A DNA stretch of 64,000 nucleotides from contig JADJPL010000008.1 of NCBI GenBank assembly GCA_016713275.1, forward strand, positions 1 to 64,000, read 5' to 3'. Position numbers and translations under genes: made by a program. This DNA is from Haliscomenobacter sp. Lineage in GTDB: Bacteria; Bacteroidota; Bacteroidia; Chitinophagales; Saprospiraceae. The notes below the pieces were generated by a model. It was given only the letters and a program-made list of their open reading frames with translations, was not told where the DNA came from and searched no databases. Shown here one piece after another: positions 48,571 through 57,844 of the stretch; the stretch's first letter is position 1, and every line of letters begins with the position of its first letter.

Positions 48571-48775
48571 CCATCCCCATCCCCATCCCCGTCCCCCGTC
48601 TCCCGTCTCCCGTCTCCCGTCCACCGTCTCCCGTCTCCCGTCTCCCGTCTCCCGTCCACCGTCCACCGTCAACCGTCAACCGTCAACCGTCAACCGTCTC
48701 CCGTCCCCCGTCCCCATCCCCGTCCCCCGTCAACCGTCCCCCGTCCCCCGTCAACCGTCAACCGTCCACCGTCAA
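48571..48775. repeat. Heptamer array, about 26 units (cgtcNNc)
   Basis: About 26 degenerate heptamers cgtctcc, cgtccac, cgtcaac and cgtcccc between mrp and ribF, interrupted near 48710 by ccatcccc. Because 7 is not a multiple of 3 all frames stay open, which creates a false N-terminal extension of ribF. The rest of the 48454-48832 gap shows nothing else. Confidence 0.9.
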
Positions 48776-48832
48776 ACTGAAATCCCCGGTAATTTCAACT
48801 TTTTGGTAAATTCAATTTACATTTGCACTGCC

Positions 48833-50839
48833 ATGAAAGTTCACGAGAACCTCGATCAATTACCGAAATTCCATAATGCCGTCGTCACCATCGGTTCCTT
48901 TGACGGCGTGCATAAAGGGCATCAGAAGATCATTGCCCAGCGCAATCAATTAGCGCATAGCATTGGCGGAGAAAGCGTTCTGGTGACCTTTCACCCCCAT
49001 CCCCGCATGGTGGTCTACCCCAGAGAAGGCGCCGTAGACCTGATCACCACGCTGGAAGAAAAAGTCCAGATGCTCCGGGGATACGGGATCGACCATTTGG
49101 TGGTGGCGCCGTTTACGGTCGAGTTTTCCCAATTAAGCGCCGACGAATACATCGAAAAGTTTCTGGTAGGGCATTTACAGCCCAAATACATCGTCATCGG
49201 ATTTGATCATAAATTCGGATTGAGCCGGCAGGGGGATATCAACTACCTGCGCTGGCACGGGAAGCGCTTTGGATTTGAGGTGGTGGAGATCGAGCAGCAC
49301 GAGGTAGAGGAAGTGGCGGTCAGTTCCACCAAGATCCGGCGCGCGATAGAGCGGGGCGATGTGCAGGCGGCTGCGGTGCTCATGGGGCACTACCCTACCC
49401 TCACCGGCGTAGTCGTCCATGGGGAAAAAGTGGGAAAACAGCTCGGCTTTCCTACCGCGAACATTCAGCTTGCCGAAAAACACAAGCTCGTGCCTCCGGA
49501 TGGAGTGTACGCGGTGTTCGTGCGGCTGAAAAACGAACACTATGGGGGGATGCTCTATATCGGGTCCCGCCCTACCCTCGGCAACCGGAAAGCGCGCACC
49601 ATCGAAGTCAATATCTTTGGCTGGAACCAGGCCATTTACGGGGAAACGATCCAGGTAGAACTGGTGGATTTCGTGCGCGGAGACCTGAAGTTCGAAAGCC
49701 TTGACGCCCTGCGCCGGCAACTGAAAAAAGACCAGGAATCGACGGAAGAGCGCTTGCTTCATGCGCCAAGGCTTGGGCCCCTGGTGGAGAAAAAAGAAAC
49801 GCCGGAAGTCGCCGTTGTGATCCTCAACTACAACGGCCGGGCATACCTGGAGCAATTTCTTCCTGCTCTCCTCCACAGTACGTTTCCCAACCTGCAGGTG
49901 ATCGTAGCGGATAATTGTTCCTCCGACGACTCGATGCACTTCCTGGAAACGAACTATCCGCAGGTTTCCCGTATTCCGCTTAAGAAAAACTACGGTTTTG
50001 CCGAAGGCTATAATCTGGCCCTCCGGCAGATTCGGGCAGATTACTACATCCTCCTGAACTCCGATATTGAGGTCACCCCCGGCTGGATTGAGCCCATTAT
50101 CGGCCTGATGGAACAAGACAAGACTATTGCCGCCGCCCAGCCCAAAATCCGCTCCTTCGCCCGAAAAGAATGCTTTGAATACGCCGGGGCTTCCGGCGGC
50201 TGGCTCGACCACCTCGGGTACCCCTTTTGCCGCGGGCGTATCCTCGCTACGACCGAAGAGGACCACGGGCAATACGACCAAATTCAGGAAATTTTCTGGG
50301 CTACCGGCGCTGCGTTTTTCGTGCGGGCCACCGTTTTTCACAACCTGGGGGGATTTGACGGCAATTACTTTGCGCATGCGGAGGAAATCGACCTTTGCTG
50401 GCGGATGAAACGCGCCGGATACAAAGTCGTGGCGCACCCGGGGTCTGTCGTTTACCACGTAGGCGGCGGTACCCTCGACTACCTCAACCCGTTTAAAACA
50501 TACCTCAATTTCCGGAACACCCTGTACACGATCACCAAGAACGAACCCTGGGAAAAACTCCTTTGGCTCCTCCCGCTGAGGGTGGTCCTCGACGGGGTGG
50601 CTTCCCTGCTGTTTTTGTCGCAGGGCCGGTTCGGGCACATTTGGTCCATCATTAAAGCGCACTGGACCTTCTTCCCGAGGCTGTTGCTGGTGCTGGACGA
50701 CCGCTGGAAATACAACGAACGTATTCAAAAGCACCGCATCAGCGTCTATCCGCGCAAAACCGGGCGTTACCCCGGCGCGATCGTCTGGGATTATTACATC
50801 CGGAAACGCCGCCATTTTTCCGAAATCATCCGCCGATGA
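48833..50839 (+). CDS. ribF: RibF (riboflavin kinase/FAD synthetase) fused to a GT2 glycosyltransferase
   Basis: 668 aa from ATG 48833 (MKVHENLDQL); the open frame upstream is repeat DNA. Residues 1-310 are a complete RibF: nucleotidyltransferase motif GSFDGVHKGHQ, VTFHPHPR, GFDHKFG, AVSSTKIRRAI, then the kinase domain VVHGEKVGKQLGFPTANI and GSRPTL. Residues about 325-668 are a GT2 domain: VAVVILNYNGRAYLEQFL, DNCSSDDS, LLNSDIEV, GGFDGNYF and EEIDLCWRMKRAG, then a hydrophobic helix. Flavin synthesis and sugar transfer have no obvious link, so the fusion is odd. A TACATTTG box at 48818-48825 is too close to the ATG to be certain. Confidence 0.9.
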   Translation: MKVHENLDQLPKFHNAVVTIGSFDGVHKGHQKIIAQRNQLAHSIGGESVLVTFHPHPRMVVYPREGAVDLITTLEEKVQMLRGYGIDHLVVAPFTVEFSQLSADEYIEKFLVGHLQPKYIVIGFDHKFGLSRQGDINYLRWHGKRFGFEVVEIEQHEVEEVAVSSTKIRRAIERGDVQAAAVLMGHYPTLTGVVVHGEKVGKQLGFPTANIQLAEKHKLVPPDGVYAVFVRLKNEHYGGMLYIGSRPTLGNRKARTIEVNIFGWNQAIYGETIQVELVDFVRGDLKFESLDALRRQLKKDQESTEERLLHAPRLGPLVEKKETPEVAVVILNYNGRAYLEQFLPALLHSTFPNLQVIVADNCSSDDSMHFLETNYPQVSRIPLKKNYGFAEGYNLALRQIRADYYILLNSDIEVTPGWIEPIIGLMEQDKTIAAAQPKIRSFARKECFEYAGASGGWLDHLGYPFCRGRILATTEEDHGQYDQIQEIFWATGAAFFVRATVFHNLGGFDGNYFAHAEEIDLCWRMKRAGYKVVAHPGSVVYHVGGGTLDYLNPFKTYLNFRNTLYTITKNEPWEKLLWLLPLRVVLDGVASLLFLSQGRFGHIWSIIKAHWTFFPRLLLVLDDRWKYNERIQKHRISVYPRKTGRYPGAIVWDYYIRKRRHFSEIIRR

Positions 50840-51794
50840 AACCTGGCCTCCACCTTTTGTACGACGACGAGGATTTGCTGGTGGTAGAAAAACCAGCCGG
50901 GGTATTGACCATCCCCGACCGCTTTGACCCCTCCAAGCCCAACTTGCTGGCCATGCTCCAGGAAGCCTTCGGCGCTATTTGGGTCGTGCACCGCCTCGAC
51001 CGCGAAACAAGCGGACTGGTCTGTTTTGCCAAAAACGAAGAAGCCCACCGGCATCTCAACCTGCAGTTCAGCGAACGAACCGTGGACAAAGTATACCTCG
51101 CGCTCACCGATGGAAGGCCCCTGCCTCCTTCCGGCGCCATCGAACAGCCCATTGCCCCCCATCCGGGCGTGGCGGGGAAAATGATGATCCACCGGCAGGG
51201 AAAATACGCCCTGACGCTGTACCGGGTCGCCGATACCTTCCGGAGCTTCTCCCTCGTGGAGGCCAACATCAAAACCGGCCGAACCCACCAAATCCGGGTG
51301 CATCTGAGTTCGATCGGCCACCCCTCGCTGTCGACCCCATCTACGGGAAACGCGCGGAACTTTTCCTCTCCGAGATCAAACTGCGCAACTTCCGCACAGG
51401 CAAAGAGGAACCCGAGCGCCCGCTGATGAGCAGGCTCACCCTTCACGCCCTCAACCTGGGCATCACCCATCCCCGCTCCGGCGAACGCCTCGTGGTCGAA
51501 AGCCCCTTGCCAAAAGACTTTCGCGCCCTGCTGAATCAACTCGATAAGTGGGGGATGTGGTTGTGGTTGTGGTTAGTGGTTGGGTGGTTAGTGGTGGTTA
51601 GTGGTTTGAATTATACGATTATACGGATTCCCCTTTTTCCGCCTCGGGCAGGGACCGGCAGAGGTTCGACGGATCTGAGGACCACAAACCACCAACCACC
51701 AACCACTACCACCACCACCCACCACCCAACCACCACCACACCACCACCACCACCCCAAAAACATGTCCGGATATTTGCTAATTTTGCGGCATGA
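50836..51794 (+). CDS. RluA-family pseudouridine synthase, one frameshift, repeat-derived tail
   Basis: Isomerises uridine in rRNA or tRNA. Start overlaps the RibF-GT2 stop as ATGA. The catalytic motif HRLDRETSG is intact; also LVVEKPAGVLTIP and IKTGRTHQIRVHLS. The frame breaks at 51325-51335 and continues HPLAVDPIYGKR ... LTLHALNLGI. The family core ends near 51552 (LLNQLDKWG); the frame then runs through low-complexity DNA (51557-51607 and 51681-51755), adding a Trp/Val-rich and a Thr/Pro/His-rich tail, and stops at 51794, overlapping the next ATG. The true stop may have been lost to the repeat. Confidence 0.82.
51557..51755. repeat. Inverted heptamer arrays (gtggtta / ccaccaa)
   Basis: Left array 51557-51607 is built of gtggttg, gtggtta and similar units; right array 51681-51755 is the complementary type (accacca, accaccc). 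About 73 bp of unique sequence lies between, so the transcript could fold into a long imperfect hairpin. Confidence 0.8.
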
Positions 51795-53488
51795 ACGACA
51801 AGCATAAACAAGGCAGAAACGAGTGGGTCTGGGTAGCCAGGGGGGCTCTTTTTTTCCTTCCTTTCCTCGGGGGAGTTCATCTGTTTGACTGGGATGAAAT
51901 CAACTTTGCGGAAATTGCCCGGGAGATGCTGGCTACGGGCGACTACCTGCGTCCTCAAATCGACTTCCAGGCGTTTTACCAAAAGCCGCCGTTATTCATA
52001 TGGATGCAGGCCTTGTTTATGCAGGTTTTTGGCGTAGGCGAAACGGCGGCCCGCCTTCCCAACGCTGTGTGCGGGATGCTGACGCTGTATATGCTCTACC
52101 GGTTGGGCAGCCGATTATACAACCCGCGGTTTGGAGCGCTTTGGGCAGGATCGTATTTGGGCTCGGTGCTCCCTTTTCTTTATTTCAAGTCCGGGATCAT
52201 CGATCCGTGGTTTAACCTGTTCATTTTCCTGGGACTGACGCAGGTCATTTTCTTTTACTGGAAAAAGGAAGGCTGGGCGGCCCCGCTGCATCGTTCTCCG
52301 GGTTGGTATATGGTCTCAGCAGGTATTTTGGTGGGTTTGGGCATTCTGACCAAAGGCCCGGTAGCCTACCTGCTGCCTGTGCTGGCCCTGGGCGTTTACT
52401 GGCTATACCAGAATTTGCGTTTTTACATCTCTGTTCCTCAAGTCCTTTTGTTTACGGCGATTGCGTTTTTGGTCCCCCTGGTCTGGTTTGGGACGGAAGC
52501 GGCATTTAATGGCCCCGCGTTCCTTACCGAATTTACGAAATACCAATTTCGGCTGTTTTCCACCGCCGATGCCGGGCATAAAGGCTTTTTCGGGTACCAT
52601 TTCTTCGTGCTGCTGATCGGGTGCTTCCCGGCGTCTGTTTTTGCCCTGCGGACTTTCCTCCGAAAAGATACGGCAGCATCTCAAACGGAGGAGGACGACG
52701 AAGAAGACGAAGAAGCCGATTACCACGCCGATTTCCGGCGCTGGATGAAGATTTTGTTTTGGGTAGTGTTGATCCTTTTTACCCTGGTTGGAACCAAAAT
52801 CGTTCACTATTCTTCCCTGGCTTATTTTCCGCTGACCTACCTGGCCGCTTATGCGCTGCACCAGTTGCTCGAAAGAAAGCTGGTCTTCAACAGGCTAATG
52901 AAAGGGTTGTTATGGGGCATTGGAGGGGTATACATGGTCCTGTTATTCACGCTGCCTTTTTTGGGGAGGAACGCCGCCTGGCTGAAGCCTTTGTTCAACG
53001 ACCCCTTTGCCCAGGCCAATCTGGATGCCCAGGTGCATTGGTCGGGGTTGGAAGCGCTTCCGGCCCTCTTTCTGGGCGTTCTGCTTTTTTTATCTATCCG
53101 GGCGTTTCAGCGCGACCTGGGCTGGCTGGGATTCCGGATTCTGTTTGGCGGCGGGGCAATTTTCATTTTTGCCACCCTGATCTTTTTTGTCAAGCGGGTC
53201 GAGGGGTATTCCCAGCGGGCAGCGGTCGAGTTCTTCCAGGGGAAAGCCGATGAGGATTGTTATATCCTCACGCATGGGTACAAATCCTATGCCCACCTTT
53301 TTTACGCGCGGAAACGAAAGCCCCTTCACGCGCAAAGCCACGACCAGCAATGGCTGCTTTATGGCAACGCCGACAAACCGGTGTACGTAGTCGCCAAAAT
53401 CCATAAAGTGGACGAACTGAAAGAATTTCCCCAGTTGGAAGAGATCTACCGAAAAAACGGGTTTGTCTTCTACCAGCGCGCCAAATAG
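51791..53488 (+). CDS. Membrane glycosyltransferase, GT39/GT83 (ArnT/PMT-like)
   Basis: 565 aa integral membrane protein with about 10-12 hydrophobic segments. The first loop has the catalytic-type acidic pair LFDWDEINFAEIAREML and the KPPLFIW motif typical of lipid-phosphate-sugar-dependent transferases. An acidic linker (TEEDDEEDEEADYH, about residue 297-311) precedes the C-terminal segments. It probably moves a sugar from a polyprenyl carrier to a lipid or protein in the periplasm; acceptor unknown. Neighbouring GT2 domain in the RibF fusion could supply the carrier-linked sugar (inference). Confidence 0.87.
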   Translation: MNDKHKQGRNEWVWVARGALFFLPFLGGVHLFDWDEINFAEIAREMLATGDYLRPQIDFQAFYQKPPLFIWMQALFMQVFGVGETAARLPNAVCGMLTLYMLYRLGSRLYNPRFGALWAGSYLGSVLPFLYFKSGIIDPWFNLFIFLGLTQVIFFYWKKEGWAAPLHRSPGWYMVSAGILVGLGILTKGPVAYLLPVLALGVYWLYQNLRFYISVPQVLLFTAIAFLVPLVWFGTEAAFNGPAFLTEFTKYQFRLFSTADAGHKGFFGYHFFVLLIGCFPASVFALRTFLRKDTAASQTEEDDEEDEEADYHADFRRWMKILFWVVLILFTLVGTKIVHYSSLAYFPLTYLAAYALHQLLERKLVFNRLMKGLLWGIGGVYMVLLFTLPFLGRNAAWLKPLFNDPFAQANLDAQVHWSGLEALPALFLGVLLFLSIRAFQRDLGWLGFRILFGGGAIFIFATLIFFVKRVEGYSQRAAVEFFQGKADEDCYILTHGYKSYAHLFYARKRKPLHAQSHDQQWLLYGNADKPVYVVAKIHKVDELKEFPQLEEIYRKNGFVFYQRAK

Positions 53489-53498
53489 GCAAGGAACG

Positions 53499-54896
53499 TC
53501 AGGACAGCGCTTCCCGGCGGATAGCCTCCACCTCCTCTGCGGTTTTAGGGATTGGCCGGCCCAAAACCTTATGCCCATCCTCCGTTACGAGCACGTTGTC
53601 TTCAATGCGTATGCCGCTAAAGTTCCGGTAGGCAGCCAGGTTGTCGTACCGGATAAAATCCAGGAACTTCCCCTCGGCTTTCCATTTGTCGATCAGTTGA
53701 GGGATAAAATAGATCCCGGGTTCCACGGTGAGCACAAAGCCAGGCTCCAGTTCCCGGGCAAGCCGCAGCGACTTCAGGCCAAACTGGGTACTGCGCTCCA
53801 TTCCAGGCCGGTACCCTACGAAGGTTTCGCCCAGGCCTTCCATATCGTGTACATCCATGCCCAGGGCATGGCCAAGCCCATGCGGGAAGAACAACGCGTG
53901 CGCCCCCGCAGCCACCGCTTCGCCCATATCGCCCTGCATTAAGCCCAGGGCTTTGAGCCCTTCGGCAATCTGAAGGGCGGCTTGCAGGTGAATATCGCGG
54001 TAAGGAACGCCTGGCCGGACCGCCTGAATGGCCGCTTCTTCGGTGGCGAGAACCAGGTTGTAAATCTCTTTTTGCTGCGCGCTAAAGGCATGCGAAACAG
54101 GAAAGGTGCGGGTAATATCGCCTGCGTAATGGCGGCGGGTTTCCGCCCCGAAATCGCCCAAAACCAACTGCCCTTCCCGAAGCATGTTGTGGTGCTCGTG
54201 GTTGTGGAGCACATGGCCGTTGATCGTCAGGATCGTCCCATAGGCGGGGCGCCCTCCCTCAGAAACCGCAATCCCCTCCACGATGCCGGCCAGATGGGCT
54301 TCGGTCATGCCCGGGCGGGCTTCCCGCATGGCGGCGAGGTGCATCATCCGGGTAATATGCACCGCTTTTTCCATTTCCTCTACCTCTTCCGGATGTTTGA
54401 CCATCCGCTGCCTGACAATAGCGCGGATCAGGGCCTCCGACGATGCCCCGCGCACCTGCCCAACCGGGATCCCAAGCCATTCGGCGAGTTGGATGGTCTG
54501 ATCGCCCCGGTAGGGAGGAAGAAAATGGACCTTCCGGCCCTGGCCCATGGCGAGGCGCAGGGCTTCCGCCAGATCGGCGTAGGGCAGCACTTGCTCCATC
54601 CCCACCTGATCGGCCAATTCGTGCAAGGTAGGCTGAGGCCCCATCCAAACGATATCATCCAGGGTCAGCTCATTTCCGAATAAGGTAGCCGTAGCCCCGT
54701 CGGTGTCCAAAAGGATGGCCAGATGGGGTAAATCCAGCCCGGCGAAATAGAGAAACGAACTGTCCTGACGAAAAGGATACAGGTTGTCTGCATAGTTCAT
54801 GGGCGCCTCTTCGTTGCCATAGAGGAGGATCAGCCCGGCGCCGGTGTCCTGCATAAGCTGGCGCCGGCGGTCGATAAAGGTAGATTTTGAGAACAT
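53499..54896 (-). CDS. Xaa-Pro aminopeptidase (aminopeptidase P)
   Basis: 465 aa, M24B metallopeptidase. It removes N-terminal residues before proline. The five metal ligands are visible: Asp in VLGDFGAE and HYAGDITRTFP, His in PHGLGHALGMDVHD, Glu in LTVEPGIYF and Glu in IRIEDNVLV. The N-terminal AMP_N domain covers about residues 1-150 (SFLYFAGLDLPHLAILLD). No signal peptide, so cytoplasmic. Intact. Confidence 0.94.
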   Translation of the reverse strand: MFSKSTFIDRRRQLMQDTGAGLILLYGNEEAPMNYADNLYPFRQDSSFLYFAGLDLPHLAILLDTDGATATLFGNELTLDDIVWMGPQPTLHELADQVGMEQVLPYADLAEALRLAMGQGRKVHFLPPYRGDQTIQLAEWLGIPVGQVRGASSEALIRAIVRQRMVKHPEEVEEMEKAVHITRMMHLAAMREARPGMTEAHLAGIVEGIAVSEGGRPAYGTILTINGHVLHNHEHHNMLREGQLVLGDFGAETRRHYAGDITRTFPVSHAFSAQQKEIYNLVLATEEAAIQAVRPGVPYRDIHLQAALQIAEGLKALGLMQGDMGEAVAAGAHALFFPHGLGHALGMDVHDMEGLGETFVGYRPGMERSTQFGLKSLRLARELEPGFVLTVEPGIYFIPQLIDKWKAEGKFLDFIRYDNLAAYRNFSGIRIEDNVLVTEDGHKVLGRPIPKTAEEVEAIRREALS

Positions 54897-54930
54897 ACCA
54901 TGGGAATTTGGCGGTGGTTAGGTAGGCAGG

Positions 54931-55500
54931 TTAATTGCTTGTGCGTTGCTTTAATTCGTCGCGGATCGCGGCGGCCCGCTCGTAGTCTTCGTCTTCGAGA
55001 GCCTCCTCCAGCATTAGGGAAAGCTCGTCTTCAGTATACCCCGAAAGGGAGTTGCGCTGCTGGCTGGGGCTGGTTTTCTCCTGAGGGGCTTCCCAGAAAA
55101 TACCGGCTTCTTCCATAATAGGGCTATACGTGAAAATCGGGCAGCCAAAACGGATCGCCAGAGCCAGGGCGTCCGAAGTCCGGGAATCCAGTTCAAAAAT
55201 CCCGCCCTCCGGCACGCTGCACACCAAAACCGCATAAAAGACGCTGTTGCGCAGCTCCGAAATGATCACTTCTTCCATTTGAATGGAAAAAGTGCGCAAG
55301 GTGTTGGCAAAGAGATCGTGGGTTAAAGGACGGGCGCCTTTGGCGCCTTCTGCGGCGGCGGCGATGGCGTGGGCTTCAAAACTCCCGATCACAACCGGAA
55401 GGCGGCGTTCGCCGTCTTCTTCCTTCAGGATCACCAGGTAGCTGGAAGGTTGGGCTTCGTTATGCACCAATGCCATGATCTGCAACGGAATCTTTTTCAT
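54931..55500 (-). CDS. Bifunctional nuclease (DUF151/BFN) with UVR motif
   Basis: 189 aa. Residues 1-140 are the BFN domain (LPVVIGSFEAHAIAAAAEG, LDSRTSDALALAIRFGCPI). The C-terminal 40 residues form a UvrB/UvrC-type helical hairpin (MLEEALEDEDYERAAAIRDEL). The family has reported RNase/DNase activity; its physiological role is not settled. Intact. Confidence 0.9.
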   Translation of the reverse strand: MKKIPLQIMALVHNEAQPSSYLVILKEEDGERRLPVVIGSFEAHAIAAAAEGAKGARPLTHDLFANTLRTFSIQMEEVIISELRNSVFYAVLVCSVPEGGIFELDSRTSDALALAIRFGCPIFTYSPIMEEAGIFWEAPQEKTSPSQQRNSLSGYTEDELSLMLEEALEDEDYERAAAIRDELKQRTSN

Positions 55501-55597
55501 GATTCGGGATACCCTTTAAATCTTCCCTAAAGATGCGAAAAAAACGGGATACCCCGCTACCCAAAGCCCAAGGTTTGCGAATTCATTCCGGCGGGGC

Positions 55598-56647
55598 TCA
55601 GCAAATCCGGGGTAATTGTTCTCCAGGAAGCATGCCGACCACCCGCTTGCCGCCAATCCGGCTTCGGAGCACCACCTGGCCAGGGTGTTCTACGACCACC
55701 CTCCCGATAGTACAGGCGCTTTGGCCTCCTTCAAAAGACCGGATCGCTTCCAGCGCCGCCGGTTCTGCCTCCGGGTCCACGATAGCCAGAAAAATGCCTT
55801 CGTTGGCTACGTACAAGGGGTCGAGGCCCAGGATCTCGCAGGCAGACGCTACAACGTCATCGATGGGAAGAAGACTTTGCTCCAGGGCAATCCCCAATCT
55901 CCGGTCGCGGGCAATTTCATTGAGGGTAGTAGCTACGCCGCCCCGGGTTGGGTCGCGAAGCAACCGGACCTGAGCGCCTGCCGTATCCAGCAGGCGAAGC
56001 GCCATATCTTTTAGGGGGCGTGTGTCGCTTCGGATCGCGCTCTCGAACTCCAGCCCTTCCCGAACGGACAAGATCGCCATCCCATGAGCGGCTATCGGTC
56101 CGCTAATCAGGATTTTATCCCCGGGCTGGACGCGCCGCGTATGGATGTCGGATTGGGGATGCAGCGGACCGATCCCCGTGGTGTTGATGAAAATGCCGTC
56201 ACCCTTTCCGCGCTCCACGACCTTGGTATCTCCCGTTACCACCTGTACGCCCGCCACCGCGCATGCCTGCCGGATAGACAGCAGGATTTCCCAGAAATCC
56301 GTCATCAGCAGTCCTTCTTCGAGGATAAAGCTCAGCGACAAATACCGGGCCGATGCCCCGCACATAGCCAGGTCGTTGACCGTGCCGTTGACGGCCAGTT
56401 CGCCGATATTGCCTCCCGGGAAAAACACCGGAGAGACGACGTAACTATCGGTGCTGAACGCCACTTTACCGGAAAGCTCCAGGATGGCGCCATCGTGTTT
56501 TTCGGCGAGCCAGTCGTTGTTCAGCAAATCAAAAACGCCCGCTTCCAGCAACTTGTTGGTCAGCAGCCCGCCGCTGCCATGCCCCAGCAGAATGCGGTCA
56601 AAATCCAGTTGAGGCAAAGGGCAATCCAAACTCAAGATCGAGGCCAT
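55598..56647 (-). CDS. hypE: Hydrogenase maturation protein HypE
   Basis: 349 aa. HypE dehydrates a carbamoyl group on its C-terminal Cys to give the cyanide ligand of [NiFe] hydrogenases. That Cys is present in the closing PRIC. Other blocks: LLGHGSGGLLTNKLL, STDSYVVSPVFFPGGNIGELAVNGT, TGDTKVVERGKGDGIFINTTG and DPTRGGVATTLNEIA. It is separated from hypD by a 99-bp gap that contains the MITE-like element. Confidence 0.95.
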   Translation of the reverse strand: MASILSLDCPLPQLDFDRILLGHGSGGLLTNKLLEAGVFDLLNNDWLAEKHDGAILELSGKVAFSTDSYVVSPVFFPGGNIGELAVNGTVNDLAMCGASARYLSLSFILEEGLLMTDFWEILLSIRQACAVAGVQVVTGDTKVVERGKGDGIFINTTGIGPLHPQSDIHTRRVQPGDKILISGPIAAHGMAILSVREGLEFESAIRSDTRPLKDMALRLLDTAGAQVRLLRDPTRGGVATTLNEIARDRRLGIALEQSLLPIDDVVASACEILGLDPLYVANEGIFLAIVDPEAEPAALEAIRSFEGGQSACTIGRVVVEHPGQVVLRSRIGGKRVVGMLPGEQLPRIC

Positions 56648-56666
56648 AAGGTTTTGTCGTTATTCT

Positions 56667-56737
56667 CACTACTGGACATTTTGGGTACGAGACCTTCCAG
56701 GTTTGCGAAACCCGGAAAAGGAAAATGTCCAGTAGTG
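56667..56737. repeat. MITE-like palindromic element, copy 2
   Basis: Terminal repeats cactactggacatttt / aaaatgtccagtagtg are perfect; the inner hairpin is accttccaggttt / aaacccggaa. It sits between hypD and hypE. Copy 1 is at 47231-47314. Confidence 0.85.
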
Positions 56738-56746
56738 TGGTCGTTA

Positions 56747-57844
56747 TTATCCCACTTCTGCTCCCTGCATAAAATAATAATACGCGGCGCATGCTCCTTC
56801 GGAAGACACCATCGGGGCGCCCAGCGGATTGGAAGGCGTACACCCTTTGCCAAACTGCGGGCATTGCATCGGCTTGCGGATGCCTTTCAGGACAAGTCCG
56901 GCGATGCAATCCGGGTTTTCGGGAGCTTTTTCCAGATGGATTTCGAATTTCTTCACCGCGTCATACGCCGCATAATCCGCTTGGAGTTCGTATCCGCTCT
57001 GAGGAATCGTCCCGATGCCCCTCCACTCGCGGTCGGCCACTTCGAACGCGTTTTGAATCATGGTTTTGGCCGGCAGATTGCCTTCGAACTTCACCACCCG
57101 GGCGTATTGGTTCTCCAAACGCGCCTCCCCTTTTTCCAACTGCCGGACCGTCATGAGGATGCCCTGGAGCAAGTCCACCGGCTCAAACCCGGTGACCACG
57201 ATGGGCACGCGGTATTTCTCCACCAGCGGAACATATTCTTCCATTCCCATGATGGCGCACACGTGGCCTGCCGCCAAAAATCCGTCGACCCGGGCCTCTT
57301 CGTCGTTGAGCACCGCTTCCATCGCGGGAGGGACCAGCACATGGGAGGTGAGAATCGAAAAATTGGTAAGGCCCAGGGATTTCGCCTGGATGACCGCCAG
57401 CGCATTGGCGGGGGCTGTCGTCTCAAACCCTACGGCAAAGAACACTACCTCCCGCCCCGGGTGCTCTTTTGCGATTTTCACCGCTTCCAGCGGAGAATAC
57501 AGGATGCGGATATCCGCTCCCATGGCTTTGGCTTCCAGGAGGCTTTTCGCCGATCCGGGCACCCGGATCATGTCGCCGTAGGAACACAGGATCACCCCTT
57601 TTTCCATGGCCAGATGTACGGCCTTGTCGATCAGGTGCAACGGCGTGACGCATACCGGGCAGCCGGGCCCATGGATCATCGTGATTTCTTCAGGCAGCAG
57701 CCCCAAAATCCCGTTTTTGACCAGGCCGTGGGTCTGCCCGCCACATACTTCCATAATCGACCAGGGCCGGGTAACGGTTTGGCGAATCTCTTTCAGAAAT
57801 TCCTCCACCAGCTCGGGGTCCCGGTATTCATTCAGGTACTTCAT
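56747..57844 (-). CDS. hypD: Hydrogenase maturation protein HypD
   Basis: 365 aa from ATG 57844 (MKYLNEYRDP); the start overlaps the hypF stop as ATGA. HypD is the Fe-S scaffold on which the Fe(CN)2CO unit is built with HypC. Conserved blocks: MEVCGGQTHGL, HGPGCPVCVTP, VGFETTAPANAL, TGFEPVDLLQG and the C-terminal cysteine cluster MQCPQFGKGCTPSNPLGAPMVS (split: MQCPQFGKGCTPS and LGAPMVSSEGACAAYY). No hypC is adjacent, which is unusual. Confidence 0.95.
   Translation of the reverse strand: MKYLNEYRDPELVEEFLKEIRQTVTRPWSIMEVCGGQTHGLVKNGILGLLPEEITMIHGPGCPVCVTPLHLIDKAVHLAMEKGVILCSYGDMIRVPGSAKSLLEAKAMGADIRILYSPLEAVKIAKEHPGREVVFFAVGFETTAPANALAVIQAKSLGLTNFSILTSHVLVPPAMEAVLNDEEARVDGFLAAGHVCAIMGMEEYVPLVEKYRVPIVVTGFEPVDLLQGILMTVRQLEKGEARLENQYARVVKFEGNLPAKTMIQNAFEVADREWRGIGTIPQSGYELQADYAAYDAVKKFEIHLEKAPENPDCIAGLVLKGIRKPMQCPQFGKGCTPSNPLGAPMVSSEGACAAYYYFMQGAEVG

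Noticed and set aside
48515..48832. N-terminal Pro/Ser/Val-rich extension of RibF
   Set aside because: It is heptamer-repeat DNA. RibF proteins begin at the ATG at 48833.
49175..50815. 546-codon minus-strand open frame
   Set aside because: Antisense of the RibF-GT2 gene, with no recognisable domain.
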